NCBI RefSeq assembly: GCF_003387475.1
Contig: NZ_QUNO01000005.1
Location: forward strand, 310,001 to 374,000
Reading direction: 5' to 3'
DNA length: 64,000 bases
Origin: Kutzneria buriramensis
Lineage (GTDB): Bacteria; Actinomycetota; Actinomycetes; Mycobacteriales; Pseudonocardiaceae
In this document: piece by piece, positions 16,964 through 25,339 of the stretch
Numbering within the stretch: the stretch's first letter is position 1
Layout of the letters: each line of letters begins with the position of its first letter
Notes under the pieces: model-generated
The model's input: only the letters and a program-made list of their open reading frames with translations
What the model was told of the DNA's origin: nothing
Databases searched by the model: none
Program-made: the position numbers and the translations under genes

Positions 16964-18483
16964 CCGACACGACGATCCCGGTCGTTGTCGTCGGCGCCGG
17001 GCCGACCGGACTCACCGCCGCGACGCTGCTCGCCCAGCGCGGCATCGAATGCCTGGTGCTGGACCGCTGGGAGTCGGTCTACCCGCAACCCCGCGCGGTC
17101 GCGCTGGACGACGAGGTCTACCGCATCCTCGGCCGGCTCGGCGTGGCCGCGGACTTCGCCGCGATCTCCTGGCCCTGCAAGGGACTGCGGCTGGTGGACC
17201 GAAGCATGCGCGTGCTGGCCGAGTTCCGCCGCGACGGCAGCCACGGCCGGCACGGCTACCCCGAGGAGAGCCTGTTCGACCAGCCCGAGCTGGAGGCGAT
17301 CCTGCGCGCGAACCTGCGGCGCCACCCCGAAGCCGTCCTGCGCGGCGGCGTGGAGGTCACCGGCATCGCCCAGCATGACGACGGCGTGCGGGTCGCGGTC
17401 ACCGACACCGCCACCGGCGAACGCGAGACCCTCCACGCGCGGTACGTGCTCGGCTGCGACGGCGCCAACAGCCTGACCCGCACTGCCATCGGCGCCACCA
17501 TGCAGGACCTCAAGTTCACCCAGCGCTGGCTGGTCGTCGACATCGCCACCGACGCCGAACTCGGCGAATGGGAGGGCGTGCACCAGTTCTGCGACCCGGC
17601 CCGCGCCGGGACCTACATGCGGGTCGGCAAGACCCGTTACCGCTGGGAATTCCGGCTGCTGCCCGGAGAAACCGCCGACGACTACCGCGACCTGCCCCGA
17701 CTGCACCCACTGATCAACCCCTGGACCAAGGACATCCCCGTCGACCAGCTGGACATCGTCCGCATCACGGACTACACCTTCCGGGCGCAGCTGGCCGACC
17801 GATGGCGCGACCGGCGCGTGTTCCTGCTCGGCGACGCCGCCCATCTCACCCCGCCGTTCATCGGCCAGGGCATGGGCGCCGGCCTGCGCGACGCCGCCAA
17901 CCTGGCGTGGAAGGTCGCCGGGGTGCTGGACGGCGCCCTGCCCGAATCCGCGTTGGACACCTATGAGATCGAGCGCAGACCACACGCCCGCGCGATGATC
18001 CGGCTGGCCAAGCTGGTCGGCGCCGTGATGACCGAAGGCGGCAACGTCGGCGACGCCGTCCGCCGGGTGGTCGCGCCGCGGGCGCACCTCGTGCCCGGCC
18101 TGGCCAAGCGGGTCATGGACAGCCGCACCCCCGCCCTGCACCGCTCCCAGTTGGTGCTGCGGCCCCGACTGGGGCCCTCGCTGGCCGGCACGCTATGCCC
18201 GAACGCGGCGCTGGGTGACGGGCGCCGGTTGGATGACGTGGCCGCCGGCCGGTTCGCGTTCGTCACCGCAGGCGAGCTCACCGCCCAGCACCGCGCCGAC
18301 CTGGAACGGCGTGGGGTCGCCATCATCCCGGTCCACCCTGGCCACCCACTGCACGGTTGGCTGGCCGCCGGTCACGCCCATGCTGCGCTCGTCCGTCCGG
18401 ACGGGACGGTCATGCACGCCCTGCCCGCCTCTGGCGCCGGGTCGACGACGCCCCGCCGGGCCAAGCGACCACTCGCCATCTGA
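16960..18483 (+). CDS. FAD-dependent aromatic hydroxylase (MhpA-like)
   Basis: This 507-residue flavoprotein monooxygenase has an N-terminal VVVVGAGPTGLTAA dinucleotide motif (GxGxxG), a DG motif (VLGCDGANSLTR) and the FAD-ribityl motif FLLGDAAHLTPPFIGQGM. It has the C-terminal thioredoxin-like extension of the phenol/MhpA group. It likely uses NAD(P)H and O2 to hydroxylate a phenolic acid, producing the catechol that the upstream dioxygenase opens. The GTG start overlaps the previous stop (GTGA). Confidence 0.88.
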   Translation: MTDTTIPVVVVGAGPTGLTAATLLAQRGIECLVLDRWESVYPQPRAVALDDEVYRILGRLGVAADFAAISWPCKGLRLVDRSMRVLAEFRRDGSHGRHGYPEESLFDQPELEAILRANLRRHPEAVLRGGVEVTGIAQHDDGVRVAVTDTATGERETLHARYVLGCDGANSLTRTAIGATMQDLKFTQRWLVVDIATDAELGEWEGVHQFCDPARAGTYMRVGKTRYRWEFRLLPGETADDYRDLPRLHPLINPWTKDIPVDQLDIVRITDYTFRAQLADRWRDRRVFLLGDAAHLTPPFIGQGMGAGLRDAANLAWKVAGVLDGALPESALDTYEIERRPHARAMIRLAKLVGAVMTEGGNVGDAVRRVVAPRAHLVPGLAKRVMDSRTPALHRSQLVLRPRLGPSLAGTLCPNAALGDGRRLDDVAAGRFAFVTAGELTAQHRADLERRGVAIIPVHPGHPLHGWLAAGHAHAALVRPDGTVMHALPASGAGSTTPRRAKRPLAI

Positions 18484-18515
18484 CTCAAACCCTTCACCTG
18501 GGAAAGGAATATCCG

Positions 18516-19085
18516 GTGCATACCACTCATGCCGCGCGGATCACCGAACAGCTGCGACTTCCGGAGGAGTTTCGAGGCCCGACCGAGCACGTGGGGGCGG
18601 TGACGGGCGGCGCCGTCAACGTGAGCCTGACGATGTTGCACCATCCCGCGCTCGCGCAGCGCTACCACGCCTTCGGCATCGGCTTCATCGCCGACGGCGT
18701 GTTGCCCGCGCGGGACCGCGAACTGATCATTCTGCGTACGTCCTGGCGGTGCGCGAGCGAGTACGAATGGGCCCACCACACCCGGATCGGCCTGGAGTGC
18801 GGCCTGACCGAGGCGGCGATCCGCCGCGTCACCGAAGGCGAACTCGACGGGTGGGACGCCCGCGACGCCGAACTCCTATCCATTGTGGACAGTGTGGTGC
18901 TCGACCACACCCTGGACGACCGGCAATGGGTCGCCCTGTCCACGCGGTACGGCACCGCAGGCGCCATCGAGACGGTGATGCTGGCCGGCCACTACGCCAT
19001 GCTGGCCGGGCTGCTCAACAGCGCCGGCACCCGCGTCGAACCGGGCATGACCGCACTCGTCCCTCTCCACGCGCGGCACGTTTGA
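18516..19085 (+). CDS. Carboxymuconolactone decarboxylase / AhpD-like protein
   Basis: This 189-residue helical protein has the family core RDRELIILRTSWRCASEYEW followed by AHH. The usual CxxC of AhpD is replaced by CASE, so it resembles the decarboxylase-like branch without the peroxidase cysteine pair. The GTG at 18516 follows GGAAAGGA, 32 nt after the hydroxylase stop, so it is the last gene of the aromatic operon. Its role there is unknown; decarboxylation or isomerisation of a ring-cleavage intermediate is plausible. Confidence 0.78.
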   Translation: MHTTHAARITEQLRLPEEFRGPTEHVGAVTGGAVNVSLTMLHHPALAQRYHAFGIGFIADGVLPARDRELIILRTSWRCASEYEWAHHTRIGLECGLTEAAIRRVTEGELDGWDARDAELLSIVDSVVLDHTLDDRQWVALSTRYGTAGAIETVMLAGHYAMLAGLLNSAGTRVEPGMTALVPLHARHV

Positions 19086-19256
19086 CCATCGGCACATCCG
19101 CTCCTCAGGCCGGGACATCGGGCTCGCCTCGGTCGTCGCTCTGTTGACCACCAGATCGACCGCATGATCGCCGAACTGGTCAATGCCCGCGACGTGCTGG
19201 ACGACGTGATCGACGCCGCCTGCGACGGGAACGATGGCGGCACTCCCATGATGTGA
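19086..19256 (+). pseudogene. Remnant of a MerR-type regulator
   Basis: From 19087 one frame reads HRHIRSSGRDIGLASVVALL, resembling the region after the MerR helix-turn-helix. A different frame then reads DHQIDRMIAELVNARDVLDD to a TGA at 19254, resembling the MerR dimerisation helix. The two halves need a frameshift to join, and no N-terminal DNA-binding part is present. I read this as a decayed gene end. Confidence 0.45.
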
Positions 19257-19292
19257 GCGGCCTGGGCACCGCCGGTTGGCTCTGCCAGTCTC

Positions 19293-19685
19293 GTGGCCGA
19301 CAAGGACCGTGGCGTGCACGCCGAGGCCGACCGCGTGCACGTGATCAACCACGAGGGCAAGCACTTCAAGGTGCGCGGACCGCTGAACGTGCCCCGCTCG
19401 CCCCAGGGACATCCGCTGCTGGTGCAGGCCGGATCGTCGGAGGACGGCCGGGACTTCGCGGCCCGGCACGCGGAGGCGGTGTTCACGGCGCAGCAGACCC
19501 TGGACGAGGGCAACGGTTTCTACACCGACCTGAAGGACCGGGCCGCGCGGCTCGGACGCGACCCCGAGCAGGTCCTGATCCTGCCCGGCATTGTGCCGGT
19601 CATCGGCGACACCGAGGAAGAAGCCCGCGAACTGGACGCCGCCGCCGCGACCCTGAGCCACCTTACCGGCGGCCGCGGCGATTGA
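19293..19685 (+). pseudogene. Internal fragment of an NtaA/DmoA-type FMN monooxygenase
   Basis: The 130-codon frame matches the middle of two-component flavin monooxygenases of the nitrilotriacetate monooxygenase family: HVINHEGKHFKVRGPLNV, then QGHPLLVQAGSSEDGRDFAA and QVLILPGIVPVIGDTEEEA. Full-length family members have about 430-450 residues. The N-terminal barrel strands and the C-terminal third are missing, and no continuation is seen in other frames. The fragment is probably non-functional debris next to the MerR remnant. Confidence 0.75.
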
Positions 19686-19833
19686 CCGGGCATGTGAGCG
19701 CGGCGCGGATGCCGCCGGTGCCCGTGGGCCCGGCGCCGAGGGCACGGCACACCTCTTGGGCGCAGGCTGGGCCGTCGCGGTGTGCATGCGGTGAGGATCT
19801 GAACGCCCTCTGCCACCGTTGCGCAGGAACGAG

Positions 19834-19866
19834 TCTGCCCCGTCGAGTGGCACTCGACGGGGCAGA
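19834..19866. terminator. Perfect inverted repeat, terminator of the RIP gene
   Basis: TCTGCCCCGTCGAGTG (19834-19849) is exactly complementary to CACTCGACGGGGCAGA (19851-19866). It begins about 18 nt beyond the stop of the leftward ribosome-inactivating protein gene. There is no long U tract, as is common in actinomycetes. Confidence 0.75.
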
Positions 19867-19884
19867 GGGAATCGGAATCCGGAG

Positions 19885-20877
19885 TCAGCGGTGCAGCGAT
19901 GTGCCCAGCACGTACTGCGCGTAGGCGACCGCGGTGTCCAGAATGATCCGCTGCGGACGACCGGTCCAGGGCTCGATGCGTCCATAGCCGGTCATCGGGG
20001 TGTTGTCGCGAGTTCCCTGCGGCTGGTTCAACAACCTGTTGAAGGCCCCGCTCAACTGGCCCCAGCTGTTCTCCTGGTCGGCGTATTCGCCCGGCAGGTA
20101 CAGCGTGTTGTTGCCGTTCATGGCCAGCGCGATCTCGTCCCGCAGCGGCCGGAAGCGGGCCGCTTCGGAGATGAACTGGGTCATCATCAGCACGCCGCGA
20201 GCCATGTCACGGTCATTGCCGGCGTTCCACAGGTCCCAGACCGCCCCGTTGACGGTGCCCCGATCGATCGGCAGGCCGGCGCGCTGCTGGCCCGCCCAGC
20301 CCTCGAGGTTCACGTAGCTCTCCCCGAACCGGGTTTGCCATTCCCCGCGGCTGGCACCGTCGGAGGGACCCGCAACGGCGCGATCCCCCAGGTAGTTGTA
20401 GGTGCCCTGGCCCGTCCACCAGCCGACGATGTACAGGTCGGAGCGCCGCAGCTGAAGGCGGACGAAGTTGGGGTTGCCCCACATGTGGATGTCGACCCGG
20501 ATGAAGTCGGCCATGCCCGCGGCCCGGTCGGCCGGCCAGTTGCCGGTGTGGTCCACCTGGTAGCCGGAACCAGCGCCCGGGACCGAGGTTGATCCGCCGT
20601 CGTTGACCCGGTTTCGGATGTCGTTGATGAAGTTGATGTAGTCGCCGCCGTTGTTGGACCCGAGGTAGTAGGTGGGGTTGCCGTCCTCGGCGTGCGCGCT
20701 CGGCGCGCTGCCGAGCGGACCGAGCAGCCCGGCCACCGCCGCGAGTGCCAGTGCGATCGCGGCCGCCGCGATGGTGGCGGGGCGTCGGCGTCGACGGCCG
20801 TCGCGGTGTGCCGTGCCCGCGTCCTGACGGTGTGCCGGTATCTGTTCGGAAACGTTCATGACAGTGGTAGTTGGCAT
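19885..20877 (-). CDS. Secreted ribosome-inactivating protein (rRNA N-glycosidase)
   Basis: This 330-residue protein starts at an ATG with GAGG upstream. A basic N-terminal stretch (RRRRRPA) precedes a hydrophobic segment ending SAPSAHAED, an export signal with an A-x-A-type cleavage site near residue 66. The mature part carries the RIP active site SEAARFRPL with Glu238 and Arg241, upstream tyrosines (YYLGSN, YLGDRAV) and a downstream Trp (NSWGQLSGAFN). RIPs remove one adenine from the sarcin-ricin loop of 23S/28S rRNA. Single-chain bacterial RIPs are known from streptomycetes. No immunity gene is obvious beside it. The signal is unusually long, about 65 residues. Confidence 0.85.
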   Translation of the reverse strand: MPTTTVMNVSEQIPAHRQDAGTAHRDGRRRRRPATIAAAAIALALAAVAGLLGPLGSAPSAHAEDGNPTYYLGSNNGGDYINFINDIRNRVNDGGSTSVPGAGSGYQVDHTGNWPADRAAGMADFIRVDIHMWGNPNFVRLQLRRSDLYIVGWWTGQGTYNYLGDRAVAGPSDGASRGEWQTRFGESYVNLEGWAGQQRAGLPIDRGTVNGAVWDLWNAGNDRDMARGVLMMTQFISEAARFRPLRDEIALAMNGNNTLYLPGEYADQENSWGQLSGAFNRLLNQPQGTRDNTPMTGYGRIEPWTGRPQRIILDTAVAYAQYVLGTSLHR

Positions 20878-21157
20878 GCCTGTGACCTCGCGTTGCTCGG
20901 GGTGTTGTGCACCAGACGTCGTCGGCCTGCGCCAGAGCGTGCGGCCACCTGCCGTCGGTGGCTGCGACGGCGGGTTTCGTCTCTGGAAGCGTCCGGGAAT
21001 GGTGCTTGTGGACGACACCGACGATGCAGGTCCGCGATACGCCGAAACAATGGGGGACGCATTGAGTGGGTAGCCGGCGCAATAAGATGGGTATGGCCGA
21101 CGACGCCGGACCAACCAGCGACTCGCCGGCCACCGCGCGTGACCGACCGAGGGCAGG

Positions 21158-24049
21158 GTGTCCGCAAAGGACGGTGATGGGGTGGCAGCCCAGCAGGAAG
21201 TTCCAGGGCTCGGCCGGGGCTTCGCGTTCGTCGGCCGCCGCCGTGAACTCGACCTGCTGCTGGCCGCCGTCCGTCAGCCACCGGCGGTCGTCATGGTCGA
21301 GGGCGACGCCGGCATGGGCAAGTCCCGCCTGGTACGTGAGGCCACCGCGATCCTGAAGACGGAGGGCTGGCGGGTGGCGACGGGCTTCTGTCACCCGCTG
21401 CGCGAGCCCCTGCCGTACGGGCCGGTGGTGGACGCGCTCAGCCGGATCGGGCCGTGGCTGCCGGACGCGCTGCCGCCGACGGCCGGCGCGCTGGCCCCGC
21501 TGCTGCCGGACCTGGCCGACCGCCTGCCGCCCGCGCCGTCCACACCGGAGGGGCCGGGCGCGGCGCGCCATCAGCTGGTCCGGGCCGTGCGGTCGGTGCT
21601 GGCGGCGGTCGGCCGGGTGGTGCTGGTCATCGAGGATGCGCACTGGGTAGACGACGCCACCCGTGAGCTGCTGCTCATGCTGGCCCGCGACCTGCCCGAG
21701 CAGTTCGCGCTGGTCCTCACCTACCGGGCCGAGGACCTCTCGCACGGGTCGGTGGTGCTGGGTGCGGCCTACCGTCCGCCGCCCGGCGCCAGCGGCACGG
21801 TGATCCGACTGTCGCCGTTGACCGAGACCGACGTGGCCGACCTGGCCGCTGCCGCGCTCGGCGCGCAGGCCACGCCCGAGCTGTGCGCGGTGCTGCACAG
21901 CCGCAGCGAGGGCCTGCCGCTGGTCGCTGAGGAAGACCTGATCACGTTGCGGGACCAGGCACGCCGGGACGTGGGGGACTTGGAGCGGGCCGAGGTGCCC
22001 AGCGGCCTGCGGGAAGCGGTCACCGAGCGGATGACCGCGCTGTCGCCGCCCGGGGCGGCGGTCGTGGACGCGGCGGCCGTGCTGGCCGTGCCGGCCACCG
22101 AGGCGCTGCTTGCCGCGGTCGCCGGATTGGACGGCGATGCGGCCGCCGACGGACTGATCGATGCGCTGCGGGCGGCGGTGCTGCGCGAGACCGAAACCGG
22201 CAAGTACGCCTTCCGTCACGTGCTAGCCCAGCAGGTCGCCTACCGGCACATCCCCGGGCCGCGCCGGACCCGCCTGCACCAGCGGGCCATCGAGGCGCTC
22301 CAGACCCAGGATCCGGTGCCGCTGGTGCAGATCGCGCACCACACGCTGGCCACCGGCGACCAGCGGGGCTGGCTCGACCGTATCGAGCAGGCCGCCGACC
22401 AAGCTGTCGCGCTGGGCGACGCCGGCACCGCGGCCACCCTGCTGCACCAGATCCTGGAACGGTCCGATGTGGACGGTGAGCGGCGGTCCCGAACCGCGCT
22501 GGCGCTGGCCCGGATCGTCAACTACGGCGTCGAGTATGCCGTGACCGTCCGCGAACTGCGGGCCGTGCTGGCCGATCCGAAGCTGTCGGACGCCACCCGA
22601 GGCGAGATCCGCCTGGGGCTCGGTCTGCTCATGCTCAACGTCGGCGCCGACCCGGCCGGTTTCCGCGAGCTCGAGCACGCCGTCGACGAGCTGGCCACGC
22701 TCCCGCACAAGGCCGCGCGGGCGATGCTCGCGCTGGCCCTCAACGACCGGGACGGCGCCGCCGCGCACGCCTGGGACTGGCTCGGCCGGGCCGAGCGCGC
22801 CGCGCGGGGCAGCGCCGACGAAGAGAGCCGGATGGCGACGCGGGCGGTCCGCCTCACCCTGATGGTCCGGGACGGCGATCCGGCCGTCTGGCCGCTGGTG
22901 GACCGGATGCCGCGCCGAGCCGAGAATAGCGTCGCACTGAACCTGACCTTTTTCGCCCTGGGCAACGTCAGTGCGACGGCGATCGAGATCGGCCACGACC
23001 GGCGGGCCCGCGCCCTGGTGGACGACATGGAGAGCCTGGTCGACGGCGTGGACCGCCGGCCGTTCGAGTGTGTCATTCGCACCACGGAGCTCCGCATCAA
23101 GTGGCTGGCCGGCCGCTGGACCGGTCTGGACGGCGAGTATGCGGCCCTTGGTCGTGCCTACGCCGATGTCCGGCAGGTCGAGATCGACCGCCTGCTGTGC
23201 CAGGGGCGCCTTGCCCTCGCCCAGGGCCGGTGCTCCCAGGCCCTCGGCCACTTCGCGGCCGCGGCGACGCGTGGAAGTGACGCGACAGCCCAGAGCTTGG
23301 AAATCGCCGCCGCCCTCACCATGGCCAGGCTCACCCAGCGCGACCCCCAGGCTGCCTGGACAACTGTCGAGCCCGCGTTGGCGATGCTGCGTGGGCTGAG
23401 CTGCTGGGCTCGGACCGGGGGGCTGCTGCCGGTCGCGGTCGAGGCCGCGTTGGCCTGTGGACACCCCGCGGCGGCCGAACAACTCGCGGCGGAGGCCGAG
23501 GCCGACCTGAGCGACCGCGACGCGCCGGCCGCCATGGCCGAGCTGGCGCTGGCCCGGGGTCTGCTGCGACGCGCCACCGAGCCGGCACGGGCCGCGGAGC
23601 ACTTCGCCGAGGCGCAGCAGAGGTGGCAGGACATCGGCCGCCCCTACGAAGTAGCCAAGGCCGCTGAACGCCGTGGTGAGGCCCTGACCAGCGTGTGTCC
23701 CGAGGACGCGGCGTCACACCTGGCCGACGCCGTGCGCGGTTTCACCGAGCTGGGCGCGACCGGTGACGCCGCACGCTGCCACCAACGTCTGCGCGAACTC
23801 GGTGCCGAGGCGTTGCGGCGACCGGGACGCCGTGGCTATGGAAGCGAGCTGTCGCCCCGGGAACTGGAGGTCGCCGAGTTGCTCGCCGGCGGCGCCACCA
23901 ACCAGGACATCGCCCAGACCCTGTTCCTGTCCCCACGGACCGTCGAGAAGCACGTGGCCCGCGTCCTGACGAAACTGGGCACCGAGCGCAAAGACATCCA
24001 CGGCGGCCGGTCGAACTCGGACAGTCACGGGTCCGTCGAACGTGCCTGA
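21158..24049 (+). CDS. LAL-family LuxR regulator with ATPase domain
   Basis: This 963-residue regulator has an N-terminal AAA-like ATPase (Walker A GDAGMGKS near residue 50; Walker B VLVIEDAHWVDD near 165), a long helical TPR-like middle, and a C-terminal LuxR helix-turn-helix (LSPRELEVAELLAGG, then FLSPRTVEKHVARVLTKLG). LAL proteins activate transcription in response to small molecules or maltodextrin-like signals, with ATP as switch. The start is uncertain: GTG 21158 is used here, with GTG 21182 as alternative. It is divergent from the RIP gene with a gap of about 280 bp, so it may control that toxin. It has no biosynthetic genes next to it. Confidence 0.85.
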   Translation: MSAKDGDGVAAQQEVPGLGRGFAFVGRRRELDLLLAAVRQPPAVVMVEGDAGMGKSRLVREATAILKTEGWRVATGFCHPLREPLPYGPVVDALSRIGPWLPDALPPTAGALAPLLPDLADRLPPAPSTPEGPGAARHQLVRAVRSVLAAVGRVVLVIEDAHWVDDATRELLLMLARDLPEQFALVLTYRAEDLSHGSVVLGAAYRPPPGASGTVIRLSPLTETDVADLAAAALGAQATPELCAVLHSRSEGLPLVAEEDLITLRDQARRDVGDLERAEVPSGLREAVTERMTALSPPGAAVVDAAAVLAVPATEALLAAVAGLDGDAAADGLIDALRAAVLRETETGKYAFRHVLAQQVAYRHIPGPRRTRLHQRAIEALQTQDPVPLVQIAHHTLATGDQRGWLDRIEQAADQAVALGDAGTAATLLHQILERSDVDGERRSRTALALARIVNYGVEYAVTVRELRAVLADPKLSDATRGEIRLGLGLLMLNVGADPAGFRELEHAVDELATLPHKAARAMLALALNDRDGAAAHAWDWLGRAERAARGSADEESRMATRAVRLTLMVRDGDPAVWPLVDRMPRRAENSVALNLTFFALGNVSATAIEIGHDRRARALVDDMESLVDGVDRRPFECVIRTTELRIKWLAGRWTGLDGEYAALGRAYADVRQVEIDRLLCQGRLALAQGRCSQALGHFAAAATRGSDATAQSLEIAAALTMARLTQRDPQAAWTTVEPALAMLRGLSCWARTGGLLPVAVEAALACGHPAAAEQLAAEAEADLSDRDAPAAMAELALARGLLRRATEPARAAEHFAEAQQRWQDIGRPYEVAKAAERRGEALTSVCPEDAASHLADAVRGFTELGATGDAARCHQRLRELGAEALRRPGRRGYGSELSPRELEVAELLAGGATNQDIAQTLFLSPRTVEKHVARVLTKLGTERKDIHGGRSNSDSHGSVERA

Positions 24050-24252
24050 TAGGGCGTTCTGTGGGTTTCGGGTAGTTCGTTGTCGCTCAATGGCGTGGTG
24101 TTCCGGCTGGTGGTGGCTGTGCGTGTTGAAAACTCCATCCACGCAGGTCGGTACTCATATACGACCATGCGAGACAACGCTGGGCGGCGTGTAGCGCCAC
24201 AGTCCCACAGATCAGCGGCTCCCCCCCAATAGCTTGACGGGCCGGCGTGTCC

Positions 24253-24729
24253 TGCCGGGGGCACCAGCAGCATTCACACCAACGTTGACCTGCAGGTTCG
24301 CAGGTCCAGCATCCTCCTGGCGCGGCGGCGCTTCAAGTGGCGCTTGTTCCGCGACCGCTACAAAGGCGCCTATACCGTCCCCGGGAAGCGTGAGCTCAAT
24401 CATCGCGTTGTCCGTTTCGTAGGCGACGTGGACCCGGAGCTTGGTCAGCTCATACAGCCGAGCGCGCAGGTCAGGCGGCAGTCGGTCGAGGTTCATCGCC
24501 AAGTGCGGGAGCAGCTAGACGACCGAGAGCTCGTCGGATGTGGGAGCACTTGGCGACTCGGATTCGCTCTGGTCGAGAGCGGTGATCTGGTCCAGCACCT
24601 GCTGGTGGTCGGCGATCAGCGTGTTGTAGCGCTCGCGAAGCCCTCGAGTGAAGGGGTCCGTTGGGTCAGCGTTCTCGGCCTGGCTCAGCAGGTTGTCCTG
24701 CCGGCGTAGGAGACCGGCCGCCCGCTTCT
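24253..24729 (-). pseudogene. Decayed serine integrase fragment (copy B)
   Basis: This is the coiled-coil and tail part of the integrase seen complete to the C-terminus in copy A. It has a GAG-to-TAG nonsense change (+ strand gcagctagac near 24514) and lacks both the zinc ribbon and the last 36 residues. It is certainly non-functional. Just left of it, 24751-24880 holds the end of another unidentified short frame (LVVDLSHAGPLP) ending in TAG. Confidence 0.85.
24253..24729 (-). repeat. Direct repeat, copy B
   Basis: Partner of 8754-9230, same orientation, about 95% identical by eye. The two copies lie 15.5 kb apart and bracket the peroxidase/aromatic/RIP/LAL segment. Confidence 0.88.
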
Positions 24730-24886
24730 CGAAGGTTCCGTTGTGTGCCACTACCTTCGTCTCCACCCTCGCATCAGGTCGAGCAGGGCGCTGGGCAGCG
24801 GCCCGGCGTGGGACAGATCGACGACGAGCTCCCGGACGTCCACGGCCGGCGGTGCCGAACCACCGGCCGGCAGTGGACACCGCGGT

Positions 24887-25339
24887 CTACAGCAGCAGGT
24901 CGAACAGCGCGAACACCTGTTCCCACTCGGCGGTACGCGGGTTCTTCACGGACGGGGCGACGAGCGGGAACGCGTGCGCCAGAGCCACGCTGAGTCCGCC
25001 GGCGATGTCCGGCAACCGGTCCCTCGCGTCGGCGCTGATGGTCTGGTGCAACGGCGGCGGCAGCGCGATCACCTGCGCCAGCATCGGCGCCACGTCCAGT
25101 TCCTCATCCAGCTTGCGGAACTCGCGCACGCATTCCTGAAGGCCCTTGGTGATCGGCAGGTCGGCCGGCTCGATCACGTCCCGGCCGTTCGCCTTCGCGG
25201 TCACGCCGGCCGCCACGAACAGGTCGTGCACGTTCCGGTCCAGGAAGTCCTCATACCGCTTGAGATCGCTCTTGTCCATGTGCAGCCCAGCGGCCGCGCG
25301 AAAGAACCGCTCGAAGCGGGTCACGCTGAAAACCGGCAT
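24887..25339 (-). CDS. DUF1931 histone-fold protein
   Basis: The 150-residue protein matches the DUF1931 family: MPVFSVTRFERFFRAAAGL, then KRYEDFLDRNVHDLF and GLQECVREFRKLDEELDV. Family members contain two histone-fold-like halves, but their function is unsettled. It is the last gene of the stress operon. Its ATG shares one base with the stop of the thioredoxin-reductase-like gene (TGATG), so it is translationally coupled. DNA compaction or another stress-related role is possible. Confidence 0.82.
   Translation of the reverse strand: MPVFSVTRFERFFRAAAGLHMDKSDLKRYEDFLDRNVHDLFVAAGVTAKANGRDVIEPADLPITKGLQECVREFRKLDEELDVAPMLAQVIALPPPLHQTISADARDRLPDIAGGLSVALAHAFPLVAPSVKNPRTAEWEQVFALFDLLL

Noticed and set aside
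16063-18483. 806-codon frame starting far upstream of the FAD hydroxylase
   Set aside because: The first 300 codons overlap the FAH-family gene out of frame; the GTG at 16960, with a 4-nt overlap, gives the normal length.
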